A DNA stretch of 64,000 bases from Nisaea acidiphila (GTDB taxonomy: Bacteria; Pseudomonadota; Alphaproteobacteria; Thalassobaculales; Thalassobaculaceae). Positions 41,985-53,660 of the stretch are shown piece after piece (the first letter of the stretch is position 1; each line of letters opens with the position of its first letter). Made by a program: the position numbers and the translations under genes. Where the stretch lies: assembly GCF_024662015.1 (NCBI RefSeq), contig NZ_CP102480.1:3246001-3310000 (forward strand), given 5' to 3'. The notes under the pieces were generated by a model. The model did no database searches. It was given only the letters and a program-made list of their open reading frames with translations, and had not been told where the DNA came from.

Positions 41985-42437
41985 ATGGCCGCTTTCATGG
42001 TCGGAAACGGACGCGGTAACGGCGGCGGGCGCAAGCGCTACCGGCCGCTGAGCGAGATCAACGTGACGCCGCTGGTCGACGTCATGCTGGTGCTGCTCAT
42101 TGTCTTCATGGTCACGGCGCCGCTGCTGACCGTGGGCGTTCCGGTCGACCTGCCGAAGACCGAAGCGGCGCAGCTCACCGACGAGGTCGAGCCGCTCGTG
42201 GTTTCGGTGAACGCCGAGGGCGTGATCTTTCTGCAGGAGACCGAGGTCCCGCGCGAAAACCTGATCCCGCGGCTCAATGCCGTGACCGGGCAGCGTCCGG
42301 ACGTGCGCATCTTCGTGCGCGGCGACAAGTCGATCCAGTACGGCACGGTGATGGAAGTCATGGGGCTGATCAGCGCCGCCGGCTTTACCAAGGTCGCCCT
42401 GCTGGCCGAGATTCCGGACGTGAAGGGGGCGAACTAG
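41985..42437 (+). CDS. tolR: Tol-Pal system protein TolR
   Basis: A 150-residue ExbD/TolR protein: a Gly/Arg-rich N-terminus (NGRGNGGGRKRYRPLSEINVTPLVDVMLVLLIVFMV, with the key Asp in the helix), then a periplasmic domain ending VMGLISAAGFTKVALLAEIP. It works with TolQ in the proton-driven motor. Lies 3 bases after tolQ and 5 before tolA. Confidence 0.96.
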   Translation: MAAFMVGNGRGNGGGRKRYRPLSEINVTPLVDVMLVLLIVFMVTAPLLTVGVPVDLPKTEAAQLTDEVEPLVVSVNAEGVIFLQETEVPRENLIPRLNAVTGQRPDVRIFVRGDKSIQYGTVMEVMGLISAAGFTKVALLAEIPDVKGAN

Positions 42438-42442
42438 ACGAG

Positions 42443-43405
42443 ATGCGGACGGGCCTTTCCATATCGGTCGGCTTGCATGCGGCGGTCTTCGCGTTCGCGT
42501 GGTTCGGGCTGCCCCAGCTCCGGAACGACGATATCCTTCCGGAACAGCTGGTGATCGTCGATATGGTCCCGATCACGGAGATCACGAACACCCCGACGGC
42601 GCAGGCCGAACCGGAGGAGGCGAAGGAGCCGGAACCGGACGCGCCGGCGCCGGAACCGCAGGAGGCGCCGCCTCCGCCGCCGCAGGCCGAAGCGCCTCCA
42701 CCGCCTCCGCCGCCTGCCCCGACGCCGGAGCCAGCACCGAAACCGGTCGCGGAAGCGCCGGAGCCGGAACCCGCGCCAATTCCGAAACCGGTGCCCGAGA
42801 AGGAGCCGGAACCGGAAAAGGTCGCCCAGGCGCCGCAGCCGGCACCGAAGCCGCGTCCAAAGCCCAAGGCGCCCGCGCCGACGCCGAAGGACACGGCGGA
42901 AAAGCCGAAGAAGGAAGACAAGAAGCAGGATTTCTCGCGCCTCCTGAAGACGCTTGAGAAGACCGAACCTGAAGTCGCCTCAAAGCCGAAGAAAGAGGAG
43001 CCGGAGAAAAAGGACAAGCCGGATCCACTGAAGGACGTGCTCGCGAAGCTGAATGCGCCGGCGCGGAGCCGCTCCGACAAGGCTTTCGACCCGGAGAGCC
43101 AGGTTTCGATCAGCGAGATCGACGCTGTGCGCCGTCAGATCGCTCAGTGCTGGAACGTACCGGCTGGCGCGAAGGATGCTGAGGACCTCTATATCGAGAT
43201 CGCGCTGCAGATGCGTGCCGACGGCACCGTGCGCGATGCCCGCATCGTCGATCAGGGACGGCTGTCGCGCGACACCTTCTTCCGCACCGCCGCCGAGAGT
43301 GCGCGGCGCGCCGTTCTGAGCTGCGGCAAGCTTCCGCTGCCGCCGGAGAAATACGAGTCATGGAAGAACATCACCATGACCTTCAACCCGAGGGATCTGC
43401 TGTGA
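42443..43405 (+). CDS. tolA: Tol-Pal system protein TolA
   Basis: A 320-residue protein with an N-terminal helix ([17 protein letters not shown]) anchoring it in the inner membrane, a long central region of about residues 50-190 made mainly of Pro, Glu, Ala and Lys (many PEP/PKP repeats), and a C-terminal TolA/TonB-like domain ([27 protein letters not shown]). Cys residues in AQCWN and LSCGKL may be disulfide-bonded. It spans the periplasm and contacts Pal and TolB. The stop overlaps an alternative GTG start of tolB. Confidence 0.93.
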   Translation: MRTGLSISVGLHAAVFAFAWFGLPQLRNDDILPEQLVIVDMVPITEITNTPTAQAEPEEAKEPEPDAPAPEPQEAPPPPPQAEAPPPPPPPAPTPEPAPKPVAEAPEPEPAPIPKPVPEKEPEPEKVAQAPQPAPKPRPKPKAPAPTPKDTAEKPKKEDKKQDFSRLLKTLEKTEPEVASKPKKEEPEKKDKPDPLKDVLAKLNAPARSRSDKAFDPESQVSISEIDAVRRQIAQCWNVPAGAKDAEDLYIEIALQMRADGTVRDARIVDQGRLSRDTFFRTAAESARRAVLSCGKLPLPPEKYESWKNITMTFNPRDLL

Positions 43406-43440
43406 AGATCCGCGATCACGACCGACTTGAGAGGCCGATC

Positions 43441-44811
43441 ATGAGGTTCGCTGGACCGTCCCGCGTCATCGAGTTCACCCGTACTGCCCTGTTCTGGCAT
43501 CTGTTGCTCCCCGCTCTGTTGGCCGCGCTCTTCTTCGCCGGCACGGCGCGCGCGGAGCTCAGGATCGACATCACGCAGGGTAAGGTGGATCCGCTGCCCG
43601 TCGCGATCGCCGATTTCGGCGGCAATAACGGAGAGAGCGCGCAGATCGGCCGTGATATCGCCGCAGTGATCGCCGCCAATCTCGAACGCTCCGGGCTGTT
43701 TGCGCCGATCAGCAAATCCGCCTTCATCCAGCAGAACGTCTCGCTGAGCGCCCTGCCGCGCTTCGGCGACTGGCGGATCATCAACGCGCAGGCGCTGGTG
43801 CATGGCGCGGTCAGTTTCGAGTCCAGCGGGGCGATCAAGGTTGAATTCCGCCTCTGGGACGTCTTCGCAGAGCAGCAGATGGTCGCAAACGCCTATACGA
43901 CGGTGCCCGCGAACTGGCGCCGCGTCGCCCATATCATTTCCGACGCGATCTATCAGCGGATGACCGGGGAGAGCGGATATTTCGACACCCGCATCGTCTA
44001 TATCGCGGAAAGCGGCCCGCCGGACCGGCGAAACAAGCGGCTGGCAATCATGGATCAGGACGGCGCCAACCACCGGTTCCTGACCGACGGCAGCGATTTG
44101 GTGCTGACCCCGCGCTTCTCGCCGACCCTGCAGGAGATCACTTATCTCGCCTATTACAACGATCAGCCGCGGGTCTATATCTTCAATATCGAGACCGGCC
44201 AGCAGGAAGTGCTGGGCGATTTCCCGGGCATGACCTTCGCGCCGCGTTTCTCGCCGGACGGGAATCGGGTGATTATGAGCCTTGCCCGTGACGGCATCAC
44301 CGATATCTACACGATGGATCTCGCGACCCGGCGGGTCCGGCGGCTGACCAACAGCCCGTCGATCGATACCTCGCCGACCTACTCTCCCGACGGCGCGCAG
44401 ATCACCTTCAACTCGGACCGGGGCGGCAGCCAGCAGATCTATGTCATGGATGCGAACGGCGAGAACGTCCGGCGGATCAGCTTCGGCAAGGGGCGCTACG
44501 CGACGCCGGTCTGGTCTCCCCGCGGAGATTTGATCGCCTTCACGAAGATCACTGGCGGACAATTTTATATCGGGGTCATGCGGCCAGACGGAACCGGCGA
44601 GCGTCTGCTCTCCCAAGGCTATCTTGTGGAGGCGCCAACCTGGGCTCCAAACGGCCGAGTATTGATATATTTCAAGCAGTTCCCGTCCGATTCATCCGGG
44701 AGAGGTGGCAAGACCAAGCTCTATTCCATTGACCTTACTGGGTATAACGAGCGTGAAATCGTCACACCCGTGGATGCCTCCGATCCGGCGTGGTCTCCCT
44801 TGATTCCCTAA
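43441..44811 (+). CDS. tolB: Tol-Pal system beta-propeller protein TolB
   Basis: A 456-residue periplasmic protein from ATG 43441, with GAGG 6 bases upstream; GTG 43402, overlapping the tolA stop, would add 13 residues. The signal peptide ends near [10 protein letters not shown]. The N-terminal domain ([29 protein letters not shown]) is followed by a six-bladed propeller with repeated [25 protein letters not shown] blades. TolB binds Pal and other envelope partners. Confidence 0.95.
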   Translation: MRFAGPSRVIEFTRTALFWHLLLPALLAALFFAGTARAELRIDITQGKVDPLPVAIADFGGNNGESAQIGRDIAAVIAANLERSGLFAPISKSAFIQQNVSLSALPRFGDWRIINAQALVHGAVSFESSGAIKVEFRLWDVFAEQQMVANAYTTVPANWRRVAHIISDAIYQRMTGESGYFDTRIVYIAESGPPDRRNKRLAIMDQDGANHRFLTDGSDLVLTPRFSPTLQEITYLAYYNDQPRVYIFNIETGQQEVLGDFPGMTFAPRFSPDGNRVIMSLARDGITDIYTMDLATRRVRRLTNSPSIDTSPTYSPDGAQITFNSDRGGSQQIYVMDANGENVRRISFGKGRYATPVWSPRGDLIAFTKITGGQFYIGVMRPDGTGERLLSQGYLVEAPTWAPNGRVLIYFKQFPSDSSGRGGKTKLYSIDLTGYNEREIVTPVDASDPAWSPLIP

Positions 44812-44980
44812 TCGCGTGCAAATATATTTCGCGCGATCGAGCAAATCCGGAAACGAGCGGGTATCCCAATCCACTGAAATCTGTTAGAGAACACAAAGGA
44901 TTGGCGCGTCCGGCTATCGAGTCTAAGGGGCACGACCGTTAACTTGGATTGAAGGCTCACTTCCGTGGGGGTGTATCAGA

Positions 44981-45496
44981 ATGGCTAAGAAGTTTCTTTC
45001 AATCGTAGCTGCGGCTCTGCTCGTTGCTGCGTGTTCGACCGACCAGGAGACTGCTTCCCAGTCGGGCGGCGCAGGATCGACAGTTCCGGCTGCGAACCAG
45101 CCCACCTCTTCGGCGTCCGGCGGCGCGGTTACGGCCGCTCCGGGTTCGCGTGAAGAGTTCGTCGCGGAAGTTGGCGACCGGGTCTTCTTCGGTTTCGACA
45201 AGTACGACCTCACCGCTGAGGCGCGTACAACGCTTGAGCGTCAGGCTTTCTGGCTGCGCAAGTATCCGAGCACGACGGTCACCGTCGAGGGTCACTGCGA
45301 CGAGCGCGGAACCCGTGAATACAACCTCGCCCTTGGCGAGCGGCGCGCGTCAGCCGTGAAGGATTATCTGGTGGCGCTCGGCATCGACGCTGGCCGGATC
45401 GCGACCATCAGCTACGGCAAGGAGCGCCCGGTCGCGTTCGGCAGCAACGAGGAGGCTTGGGCCCAGAACCGCCGTGGTGTGAGCACCATCAACTAA
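44981..45496 (+). CDS. pal: Peptidoglycan-associated lipoprotein Pal
   Basis: A 171-residue outer-membrane lipoprotein. The lipobox is LVAAC at residues 14-18, followed by a Ser/Gly/Ala/Pro-rich linker and an OmpA-like peptidoglycan-binding domain: VFFGFDKYDLTAEARTTLERQA, VTVEGHCDERGTREYNLALGERRA, YGKERPVAFG. GGGGGTG lies before ATG 44981. The 169 bases after tolB, more AT-rich than the genes, may hold its own promoter. Confidence 0.96.
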   Translation: MAKKFLSIVAAALLVAACSTDQETASQSGGAGSTVPAANQPTSSASGGAVTAAPGSREEFVAEVGDRVFFGFDKYDLTAEARTTLERQAFWLRKYPSTTVTVEGHCDERGTREYNLALGERRASAVKDYLVALGIDAGRIATISYGKERPVAFGSNEEAWAQNRRGVSTIN

Positions 45497-45521
45497 GGTT
45501 CTGACCAGAATCTAATAAGAC

Positions 45522-45551
45522 CGCGCCGGTCTGGGCATCCAGGCCGGCGCG
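45522..45551 (+). terminator. Terminator hairpin after pal
   Basis: An 8-base outer stem (CGCGCCGG with CCGGCGCG) encloses an inner CTGG/CCAG stem and a GCAT loop, 25 bases after the pal stop and followed by TTGTCGTTG. It may separate pal from cpoB expression. Confidence 0.65.
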
Positions 45552-45681
45552 TTGTCGTTGTGGAGTCGGGTTTCTCGGGATGAGGAATTTCTGTGGGTAT
45601 TGCCGGGGCGGTGCCATATTCCTGCTCGAATGGTCGGTGACGATAGGCTTTCGCGGTGAAGAAAGGCCGGGAGTTCGGAAG

Positions 45682-46737
45682 ATGATCAGGCGTTTTGGAA
45701 TGCGCGGCGTGTGCCTGGCCGGAGCGGTTTTCGTGCTGGCCGCATCCGTGGCAGCGCCCGTGGCGGCGCAGGACGTACAGAACCTGCTGAACCGCCTCGA
45801 CCGGATGGAGCGCGACATGCAGGACCTGCAGCGCCAGCTCTATCGCGGCGGCGGGAGCGGTATCACAGCGACGCCGGTTACTCCTGCGCCGATCACCGGC
45901 GGCAATTCCGGTTCGTCCGTCTCCGCCGGCCTGCAGCAGGGCGGTACCCTGGACTCCAGCTATGCGGCCAGAGTTGAGGTCCGCCTTCAGCAGCTTGAGA
46001 CCCTTATCCGGACCCTTACCGGCAAGATCGAGGAGGTCGAGTTCCAGGTCGAGCAGAACTCCGGTCGTCTGGATCGTCTGGTGCGCGACATCGATTTCCG
46101 GCTGCAGACCTTGGAACAGGGCGGCTTGCCCGCCGGTGCCGAGGCAGCAGGAGGCACGGCGGCACAAGGCGCGCCGGCGCCAGCAGAAACCCCGGTTCCA
46201 GGTCAGGGACAGGGTGTTTTCGGCTATCTGAAGGAATCGGAAATCAAGTCTCTAGAGGATGAGCCGACTCCGGCGGCCGGCGTTGCACCGGAGCCCGCCG
46301 AGGCACCGGAGACGGTCGCAAGTGCGCCCGCGAACGGCGGAATTCTGCCGGATGGCACGCCCGAAGAGCAGTACAAGCATGCTTTCGCGTATTTGCAGAA
46401 ACAGGATTTCAACGCTGCCGAACAGGCGCTCAGCCTGTTCCTGGAACGGCATCCGAAGAATCCGCTCGCCGGCAACGCAATCTACTGGCTGGGCGAGACA
46501 TATTATGTCCGGAAAGATTTTGCGCGGGCGGCCAAGACCTTCGCGACCGGATATACCGAGTATCCGGGGAGTTCCAAGACCGCGGACAACCTTTTGAAAC
46601 TGGGATTTTCGCTTGCCCGGATGGATCGCAAGGACGATGCCTGCGTGACTTTCGACAAGCTGCTGACCGACTTCCCAAATGCGTCGAGCAACATCAAGCG
46701 CCGGGTGGATGCGGAACGCCAGCGCATCGGCTGCTAA
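45682..46737 (+). CDS. cpoB: Cell division coordinator CpoB (YbgF)
   Basis: A 351-residue periplasmic protein. The signal peptide (MIRRFGMRG start) ends near VAAQD. It is followed by a coiled-coil trimerisation region (VQNLLNRLDRMERDMQDLQRQL, then ETLIRTLTGKIEEVEFQVEQ), a low-complexity linker, and C-terminal TPR repeats (AFAYLQKQDFNAAEQALSLFLERHPKNPLAGNAIYWLGETYY). It coordinates Tol-Pal activity with septal peptidoglycan synthesis. Start ATG 45682 gives a full signal peptide; the ORF could extend 34 codons upstream but without a signal. Confidence 0.92.
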   Translation: MIRRFGMRGVCLAGAVFVLAASVAAPVAAQDVQNLLNRLDRMERDMQDLQRQLYRGGGSGITATPVTPAPITGGNSGSSVSAGLQQGGTLDSSYAARVEVRLQQLETLIRTLTGKIEEVEFQVEQNSGRLDRLVRDIDFRLQTLEQGGLPAGAEAAGGTAAQGAPAPAETPVPGQGQGVFGYLKESEIKSLEDEPTPAAGVAPEPAEAPETVASAPANGGILPDGTPEEQYKHAFAYLQKQDFNAAEQALSLFLERHPKNPLAGNAIYWLGETYYVRKDFARAAKTFATGYTEYPGSSKTADNLLKLGFSLARMDRKDDACVTFDKLLTDFPNASSNIKRRVDAERQRIGC

Positions 46738-48130
46738 TCCGGCCCCCGGGGAACGGGAGGCCGTACTGAGCGCATTCGGGCCGATCTCCGATACCGAATT
46801 CAGCGATCTCCTCGCTGAGGCCGACCCCGACCTCGCCGGTATGCCGCCGTCACTTTTCCTTGCCGGCGTCTCCGGCGGTGCGGACAGCACGGCGCTCAGT
46901 TTTCTGCTGTCCCGGTGGTGCCGGGCAAGAGGGCACGCGTTCCGCGCGATCATTGTCGATCATGGACTGAGGTCGGAGGCGGCCGAGGAGGCTGGACGCG
47001 TTGCGGCGCGTCTCGGTGTCGTCGGCATCTGTGCCGAAATTCTCCGCTGGACGGGGCCTAAACCGGGGAGCGGTATTCAGGCAGCGGCGAGAGCGGCGCG
47101 GTTCGGCCTCATGATCGAACGGGCGGTCGAACTCGGCGCGTCGGCCTTGTTCCTCGCCCATCACCTTCAGGATCAGGCAGAGACCATGGTCATGCGTCTC
47201 GGTCGGGAGAGCGGTGCCGATGGTCTCGCGGGAATCCGGCCGCGTCAAATGCGCGCGGGAGTTCGGGTCATGCGTCCGTTGCTGCCCGTGTCGCCGGAAA
47301 GGCTGCGGCTCACATGCCTCGCCGGCGGTTTGTCGTGGGTGGAGGATCCGAGCAACCGGGACCGGCGCTTCGAGCGGATCCGCATTCGCGAAGAGCAGGA
47401 CGGATTGGAAGCGGTGGGCCTCGGCGCCGGGAGGCTTTCTCGCATGGCGCAAATCTTTTCCCGGCTTCGGGACTGGAGCGACGACAGGCTCGCCGGCTTC
47501 CTGACGGACCACGCGGTGCTGGATCGGCGCGGATTTGCAAGGCTCAATGCGGAGGCGGTCGCCGGATTGCCGCGTCCGCTTCGCCTGAAACTGGCGAGCG
47601 GCCTGCTGCAATCCATCGGCGGCGGCGCCTACCCGCCGCGCCGGGAGAGTCTGGAACGGCTCGATGTTTGGGTGACGGAGGGGCGCCGCCGCCGGGTGAC
47701 GTTGGGCGGCTGTCTCATTTGGCGGTCCGGTGCCGGCGAGATCTGGATCGCGCGTGAGGTGCCGCGGAAGCCGCGTCCGGAAGTGCTGAGGGCGCGCGGC
47801 GGATTGCGCTGGGACGGCCGTTTCGACGTAACCTGGCAAGGCGATCGACCTGCCTGGGTACATATGCTGACCCGGGACGGGGAACGCCGTCTGCGCCGTT
47901 TGATCACTCCGGCTGGGCTGGAAATAGGGCTGCCGCAGAGCGTCCGCTGTTCCCTCCCGGTGGTGACCGACCTTGACGGACGCCTCTTTGCCCCCCACTT
48001 TTGCGAAACATGGACAGGGGCGCCGCGCTCGAACGACGGCAGCCTCCAAGTAGAATTTCGTCCCGCCGTGCCCTGGGTCGCTCAGGCGTACCGGTCCGGC
48101 AGGGATGACAGGGTCGGGGTGAGAGACTAA
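46709..48130 (+). CDS. tilS: tRNA(Ile)-lysidine synthase TilS
   Basis: About 473 residues. The PP-loop ATP-binding motif [15 protein letters not shown] lies near residue 55, with the following [15 protein letters not shown] and [16 protein letters not shown] segments typical of Til[19 protein letters not shown] is the family's C-terminal core motif. The enzyme adds lysine to C34 of the AUA-reading tRNA-Ile. The start is uncertain: ATG 46709 overlaps the cpoB end by 29 bases, and a further ATG lies at 46679. It follows the usual alphaproteobacterial order tol-pal-tilS-ftsH. Confidence 0.9.
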   Translation: MRNASASAANPAPGEREAVLSAFGPISDTEFSDLLAEADPDLAGMPPSLFLAGVSGGADSTALSFLLSRWCRARGHAFRAIIVDHGLRSEAAEEAGRVAARLGVVGICAEILRWTGPKPGSGIQAAARAARFGLMIERAVELGASALFLAHHLQDQAETMVMRLGRESGADGLAGIRPRQMRAGVRVMRPLLPVSPERLRLTCLAGGLSWVEDPSNRDRRFERIRIREEQDGLEAVGLGAGRLSRMAQIFSRLRDWSDDRLAGFLTDHAVLDRRGFARLNAEAVAGLPRPLRLKLASGLLQSIGGGAYPPRRESLERLDVWVTEGRRRRVTLGGCLIWRSGAGEIWIAREVPRKPRPEVLRARGGLRWDGRFDVTWQGDRPAWVHMLTRDGERRLRRLITPAGLEIGLPQSVRCSLPVVTDLDGRLFAPHFCETWTGAPRSNDGSLQVEFRPAVPWVAQAYRSGRDDRVGVRD

Positions 48131-48176
48131 GAATGGGCCTCCGGCTAAATATGAACCCTACCGAGGCACGATCAGC

Positions 48177-50111
<1,935 letters not shown>

Positions 50112-50115
50112 GTCC

Positions 50116-51249
50116 ATGGTCCAGATCATTCGAGAGGCCGCGCTTCGGCGCGGCCTTTTGCCGTCCGGCGCCCGCATTCGTCTTCGCCCTGAAGGGATCC
50201 TCTGGGGCGAGAGCGCGGCGCGCCTTATCGGGGCCGGAGCAGCACGACCACTGGCCGGGGGGCCCGGCGCATTCACATCGGTTGAACTGATTGCCCGTTC
50301 CGATGAGGCCATTCATCTGATAGGGCCTGTGCCTGTGGCGGATGCGGAAGACTGGGCAGAGGAAGAAGGTTTCGGGGACGTTGTTGTTCAGGAACTTGCG
50401 GCCCTGATCGCCTTTCGTCCGGCACTTTGCGGTCTGCCGCAGGACCGTCCGCTGGTCATGGGGATCGTGAACGTCACGCCGGACAGCTTTTCCGACGGCG
50501 GCGATTTCGCGGACCGGGACGTGGCCGTGGATCATGCCTTCGAGCTGCTGATGCAGGGGGCCGACATCCTGGATATCGGTGGAGAGTCCACCCGACCCGG
50601 CGCCGACCCGGTGCCGGTCGCCGAGGAGCTTCGCCGCGTCGTGCCGGTGATCGAGGGCATCCGCAGCCGGGCCGGGGCCAAGCGTCCGGTGATCAGCGTC
50701 GATACCCGCCGCCCGGCGGTCATGCGCGCCGCACTCGATGCCGGCGCGGATATCGTCAACGATGTCACCGGTCTGAAGGATCCCGAGAGCCGCCGCATCG
50801 TCGCCGAGGCCGGCGTGCCGGCGATGCTGATGCATATGCGCGGCGAACCGCAATCGATGCAGACCGAGGCGGTCTACGACTTCTCGCCGCTGGAGATGGT
50901 GGAAGAACTTGAGCGGCGGGTCCTCGATGCAGAGCGGGACGGCATCGCGCGGGGGCGGATCATCGCCGATCCGGGCGTCGGATTCGCCAAGAACGTGACC
51001 CACAATCTCGAGGTGCTGGCCCGGCTCGGCCTGCTGCATTCCCTCGGCTGTCCGATTCTGCTCGGGGTCTCTCGCAAGCGCTTCATCGGCGCGCTCAGCC
51101 GCGATGAGCCCGCGAAACAGCGGGTTCCGGGCTCTCTCGCCGCGGCGCTCGCCGGTGTCGAGAAGGGCGTCCAGATGGTTCGCGTGCATGACGTCGCCGA
51201 GACCGTGCAGGCACTAAAAATATGGGCGGGTATCGCCGGAGAGCGGTAG
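50116..51249 (+). CDS. folP: Dihydropteroate synthase
   Basis: A 377-residue DHPS, longer than the usual 270-300 because of an N-terminal region of about 100 residues also seen in alphaproteobacterial relatives. The catalytic barrel starts at PLVMGIVNVTPDSFSDGGDF, with the second signature ADILDIGGESTRPGA; GVGFAKNVTHNLEVL and LLGVSRKRFIGAL are further substrate-binding motifs. It joins pABA to the pterin pyrophosphate in folate synthesis. The start at ATG 50116 would place a perfect terminator-like hairpin inside codons 7-15. A TTG at 50158, in frame and just after the hairpin, is the alternative and would give 363 residues. Follows ftsH by 4 bases. Confidence 0.92.
   Translation: MVQIIREAALRRGLLPSGARIRLRPEGILWGESAARLIGAGAARPLAGGPGAFTSVELIARSDEAIHLIGPVPVADAEDWAEEEGFGDVVVQELAALIAFRPALCGLPQDRPLVMGIVNVTPDSFSDGGDFADRDVAVDHAFELLMQGADILDIGGESTRPGADPVPVAEELRRVVPVIEGIRSRAGAKRPVISVDTRRPAVMRAALDAGADIVNDVTGLKDPESRRIVAEAGVPAMLMHMRGEPQSMQTEAVYDFSPLEMVEELERRVLDAERDGIARGRIIADPGVGFAKNVTHNLEVLARLGLLHSLGCPILLGVSRKRFIGALSRDEPAKQRVPGSLAAALAGVEKGVQMVRVHDVAETVQALKIWAGIAGER
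50134..50159 (+). terminator. Terminator-like hairpin overlapping the folP 5' end
   Basis: A GGCCGCGC/GCGCGGCC stem extended by an A-T pair, closed by TTCG, and followed directly by TTTT, about 20 bases after the ftsH stop. It has the exact form of a Rho-independent terminator for ftsH and overlaps the annotated folP start. Confidence 0.75.
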
Positions 51250-51291
51250 ACTGCGCCCGGTTACGCAATCGTTACGTAAGTTCGGCATTTC

Positions 51292-52656
51292 ATGACCAGA
51301 GACCTTTTCGGAACCGACGGCATCAGGGGCACGGCCAACAGCGAGCCGATGACCGCCGAGACAGCGCTCCGCGTCGCGATGGCCGCGGGCCGCCACTTCG
51401 TGCACAGCAACGGCGCGCCGAAGACCGGGCACCGGCCGCTGGCGGTGATCGGCAAGGACACGCGGCTCTCCGGCTACATGCTGGAGCCGGCGATGGTGGC
51501 CGGGTTCACCTCGATCGGGATGGATGTGGTGCTGCTCGGCCCGCTGCCGACCCCGGCGGTGGCGAGCCTGACCCGCTCGCTTCGCGCCGATCTCGGCGTC
51601 ATGCTCTCGGCTTCGCACAATCCCTACCAGGATAACGGCATCAAGCTCTTCGGACCTGACGGCTTCAAGCTATCCGACGAGGTCGAGCAGGAGATCGAGG
51701 ACCGGATCGACCGTCTCGATGCCGGCGACCGGGCGCCGGCCGACCGGCTGGGGCGCGCCCGCCGGCTGGACGACGCGCAGGGCCGCTATATCGAGATCGC
51801 CAAGAACACATTTCCAAAAGGATTGCGCCTCGACGGGTTGAAGCTCGTGGTCGACTGCGCCAACGGGGCGGCCTACCGGGTCGCGCCGCGGGTGCTTTTC
51901 GAGCTTGGGGCCGAGGTGGTCGAGATCGGCGTGCAGCCGAACGGGACCAACATCAATGCGGGCTGCGGTGCGACCGCTCCGCAGGCCATGTGCAATGCCG
52001 TGGTCGAAAGCGGCGCTCATCTCGGGATTGCGCTGGATGGCGACGCCGACCGGCTGATCATGGCGGACGAGCGCGGAAGGATCATCGACGGCGACCAGAT
52101 CATGGGGCTGATCGCCACATCCTGGGCCGAGGCGGGCCTGCTGAAAGGCGGGGCGCTGGTCACCACGGTGATGAGCAATCTCGGTCTGGAAAAATATCTT
52201 GCCGGGATCGGGGTCGGGATGCACCGGACCAAGGTGGGCGACCGCTACGTGCTGGAGCAGATGCGCGCCGAGGGCTTCAATCTCGGCGGCGAGCAATCCG
52301 GCCACATGATCATGAGCGACCATGCGACGACCGGCGACGGGCTGATCGCGGCGCTGCAGGTGCTGGCGGTGCTGATCTCCTCCGGCAAGCCGATGAGCGA
52401 GGTCGCCTCGATCTTCACGCCTCTGCCGCAATTGCTGAAGAACGTGCGCTACAAGGGCGAACCGCCGCTCGGTGCGGAGGCCGTGAAAGCGGCGATCGCC
52501 GACGGCGAGGCGCGGCTTGCCGAGAGCGGACGGGTGCTGATCCGGAAGTCCGGCACCGAGCCGCTGATCAGGGTGATGGCCGAAGGCGAGGACAAGAAGC
52601 TCGTCGAGGCCGTGGTGAACGATATCGCACGGGAGATCGAACGTGCCGCAGGATGA
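51292..52656 (+). CDS. glmM: Phosphoglucosamine mutase GlmM
   Basis: A 454-residue phosphohexomutase. [14 protein letters not shown] at the start and the active-site [14 protein letters not shown], whose Ser is phosphorylated, identify the family; the metal loop is [10 protein letters not shown] and the sugar loop GEQSGHMIM. The C-terminal phosphate-binding loop is [14 protein letters not shown]. It converts glucosamine-6-phosphate to glucosamine-1-phosphate for peptidoglycan and LPS. The start ATG 51292 has only a weak ribosome binding site. It overlaps thiD by 14 bases. Confidence 0.96.
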   Translation: MTRDLFGTDGIRGTANSEPMTAETALRVAMAAGRHFVHSNGAPKTGHRPLAVIGKDTRLSGYMLEPAMVAGFTSIGMDVVLLGPLPTPAVASLTRSLRADLGVMLSASHNPYQDNGIKLFGPDGFKLSDEVEQEIEDRIDRLDAGDRAPADRLGRARRLDDAQGRYIEIAKNTFPKGLRLDGLKLVVDCANGAAYRVAPRVLFELGAEVVEIGVQPNGTNINAGCGATAPQAMCNAVVESGAHLGIALDGDADRLIMADERGRIIDGDQIMGLIATSWAEAGLLKGGALVTTVMSNLGLEKYLAGIGVGMHRTKVGDRYVLEQMRAEGFNLGGEQSGHMIMSDHATTGDGLIAALQVLAVLISSGKPMSEVASIFTPLPQLLKNVRYKGEPPLGAEAVKAAIADGEARLAESGRVLIRKSGTEPLIRVMAEGEDKKLVEAVVNDIAREIERAAG

Positions 52657-53488
52657 TGCGACGGCGACGGAGGGCCTGCACGGGATGCGCGGCCGGGTGC
52701 TGATCTGCGCCGGCTCGGATTCCGGCGGCGGCGCCGGCATTCAGGCGGACATCAAGGCGGTGACGTGCCTCGGCGGCTTCGCCATGACCGCGATCACCGC
52801 ACTGACCGCGCAGAATACCGAGGGCGTGCACGACGTGCATGAGATCCACGAGGAGTTCATCGCCAAGCAGATGGAAGTCGTGCTGAAGGATCTCGGCGCG
52901 GACTGCATCAAGACTGGCATGCTGCACTCGATTCCGGTGATCGAGACCGTGCGCAAGGCGCTGGAGGATTTCGCTCCGCATGTGCCTCTGGTGGTCGACC
53001 CGGTCATGGTCGCCAAGGGCGGCCATCCGCTGCTCGAATCCCAGGCGCTGGAGGCGATGAAGCGCAAGATGGTGGCACGCGCGACCATCTTGACACCGAA
53101 CATCCCGGAAGCCGCCCTCCTGACCGCGAGCGAAATCAAGTCCCGCGACGACATGCTGCGCGCCGGCGAGACCCTGCTGAGGCTCGGCCCGAAGCATGTG
53201 CTGATGAAGGGCGGGCACATGGAAGGCGACGAGCTGATCGATATCCTGATCTCGGCCGACAGCGAGCCGGTGGAGTTCCGCGGCGAACGGATCGACACCG
53301 CCCACACCCACGGCACCGGCTGTACCACGGCCTCCGCCGTCGCCGCCGGTCTGGCACAGGGACTCGGCGTCGAGGAGGCCGTCGCGCGGGCGCGCGACTA
53401 TGTCCGCAAGGCGATTCTGACCGCGCCGGGCTTCGGCCACGGGCACGGCCCGCTCAATCATGCGCACACCCTGAAGGCGGACGTCTGA
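52643..53488 (+). CDS. thiD: Hydroxymethylpyrimidine/phosphomethylpyrimidine kinase ThiD
   Basis: A 281-residue ribokinase-fold kinase from GTG 52643, with GGGAG 7 bases upstream; ATG 52685 ([18 protein letters not shown]) gives 267 residues, nearer the family norm. Substrate-binding [15 protein letters not shown] and the catalytic [19 protein letters not shown] are intact. It phosphorylates HMP twice in thiamine synthesis. Pairing with glmM is common in Alphaproteobacteria. Confidence 0.94.
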   Translation: MPQDDATATEGLHGMRGRVLICAGSDSGGGAGIQADIKAVTCLGGFAMTAITALTAQNTEGVHDVHEIHEEFIAKQMEVVLKDLGADCIKTGMLHSIPVIETVRKALEDFAPHVPLVVDPVMVAKGGHPLLESQALEAMKRKMVARATILTPNIPEAALLTASEIKSRDDMLRAGETLLRLGPKHVLMKGGHMEGDELIDILISADSEPVEFRGERIDTAHTHGTGCTTASAVAAGLAQGLGVEEAVARARDYVRKAILTAPGFGHGHGPLNHAHTLKADV

Positions 53489-53660
53489 CCGCTTGAGTTC
53501 CGACCGGGCCGCGCTTAGATTCACCGCACAGGCACGGCCCGCGCCTCCCCCCTCCGACGGGAAAGCATCCGACATGTTGGGCGCGTTCTTCATCGGACCC
53601 ACTGTTCGGGCATGCGCATAAGGAGGGATTGCGATTTCGTCCGCATCAGGAGGTTCCGCA

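Noticed and set aside
51259-51281. TTACG repeats upstream of glmM as an operator
   Set aside because: The repeats are short and imperfect and differ from the 26052 palindrome; too weak to report as a site.
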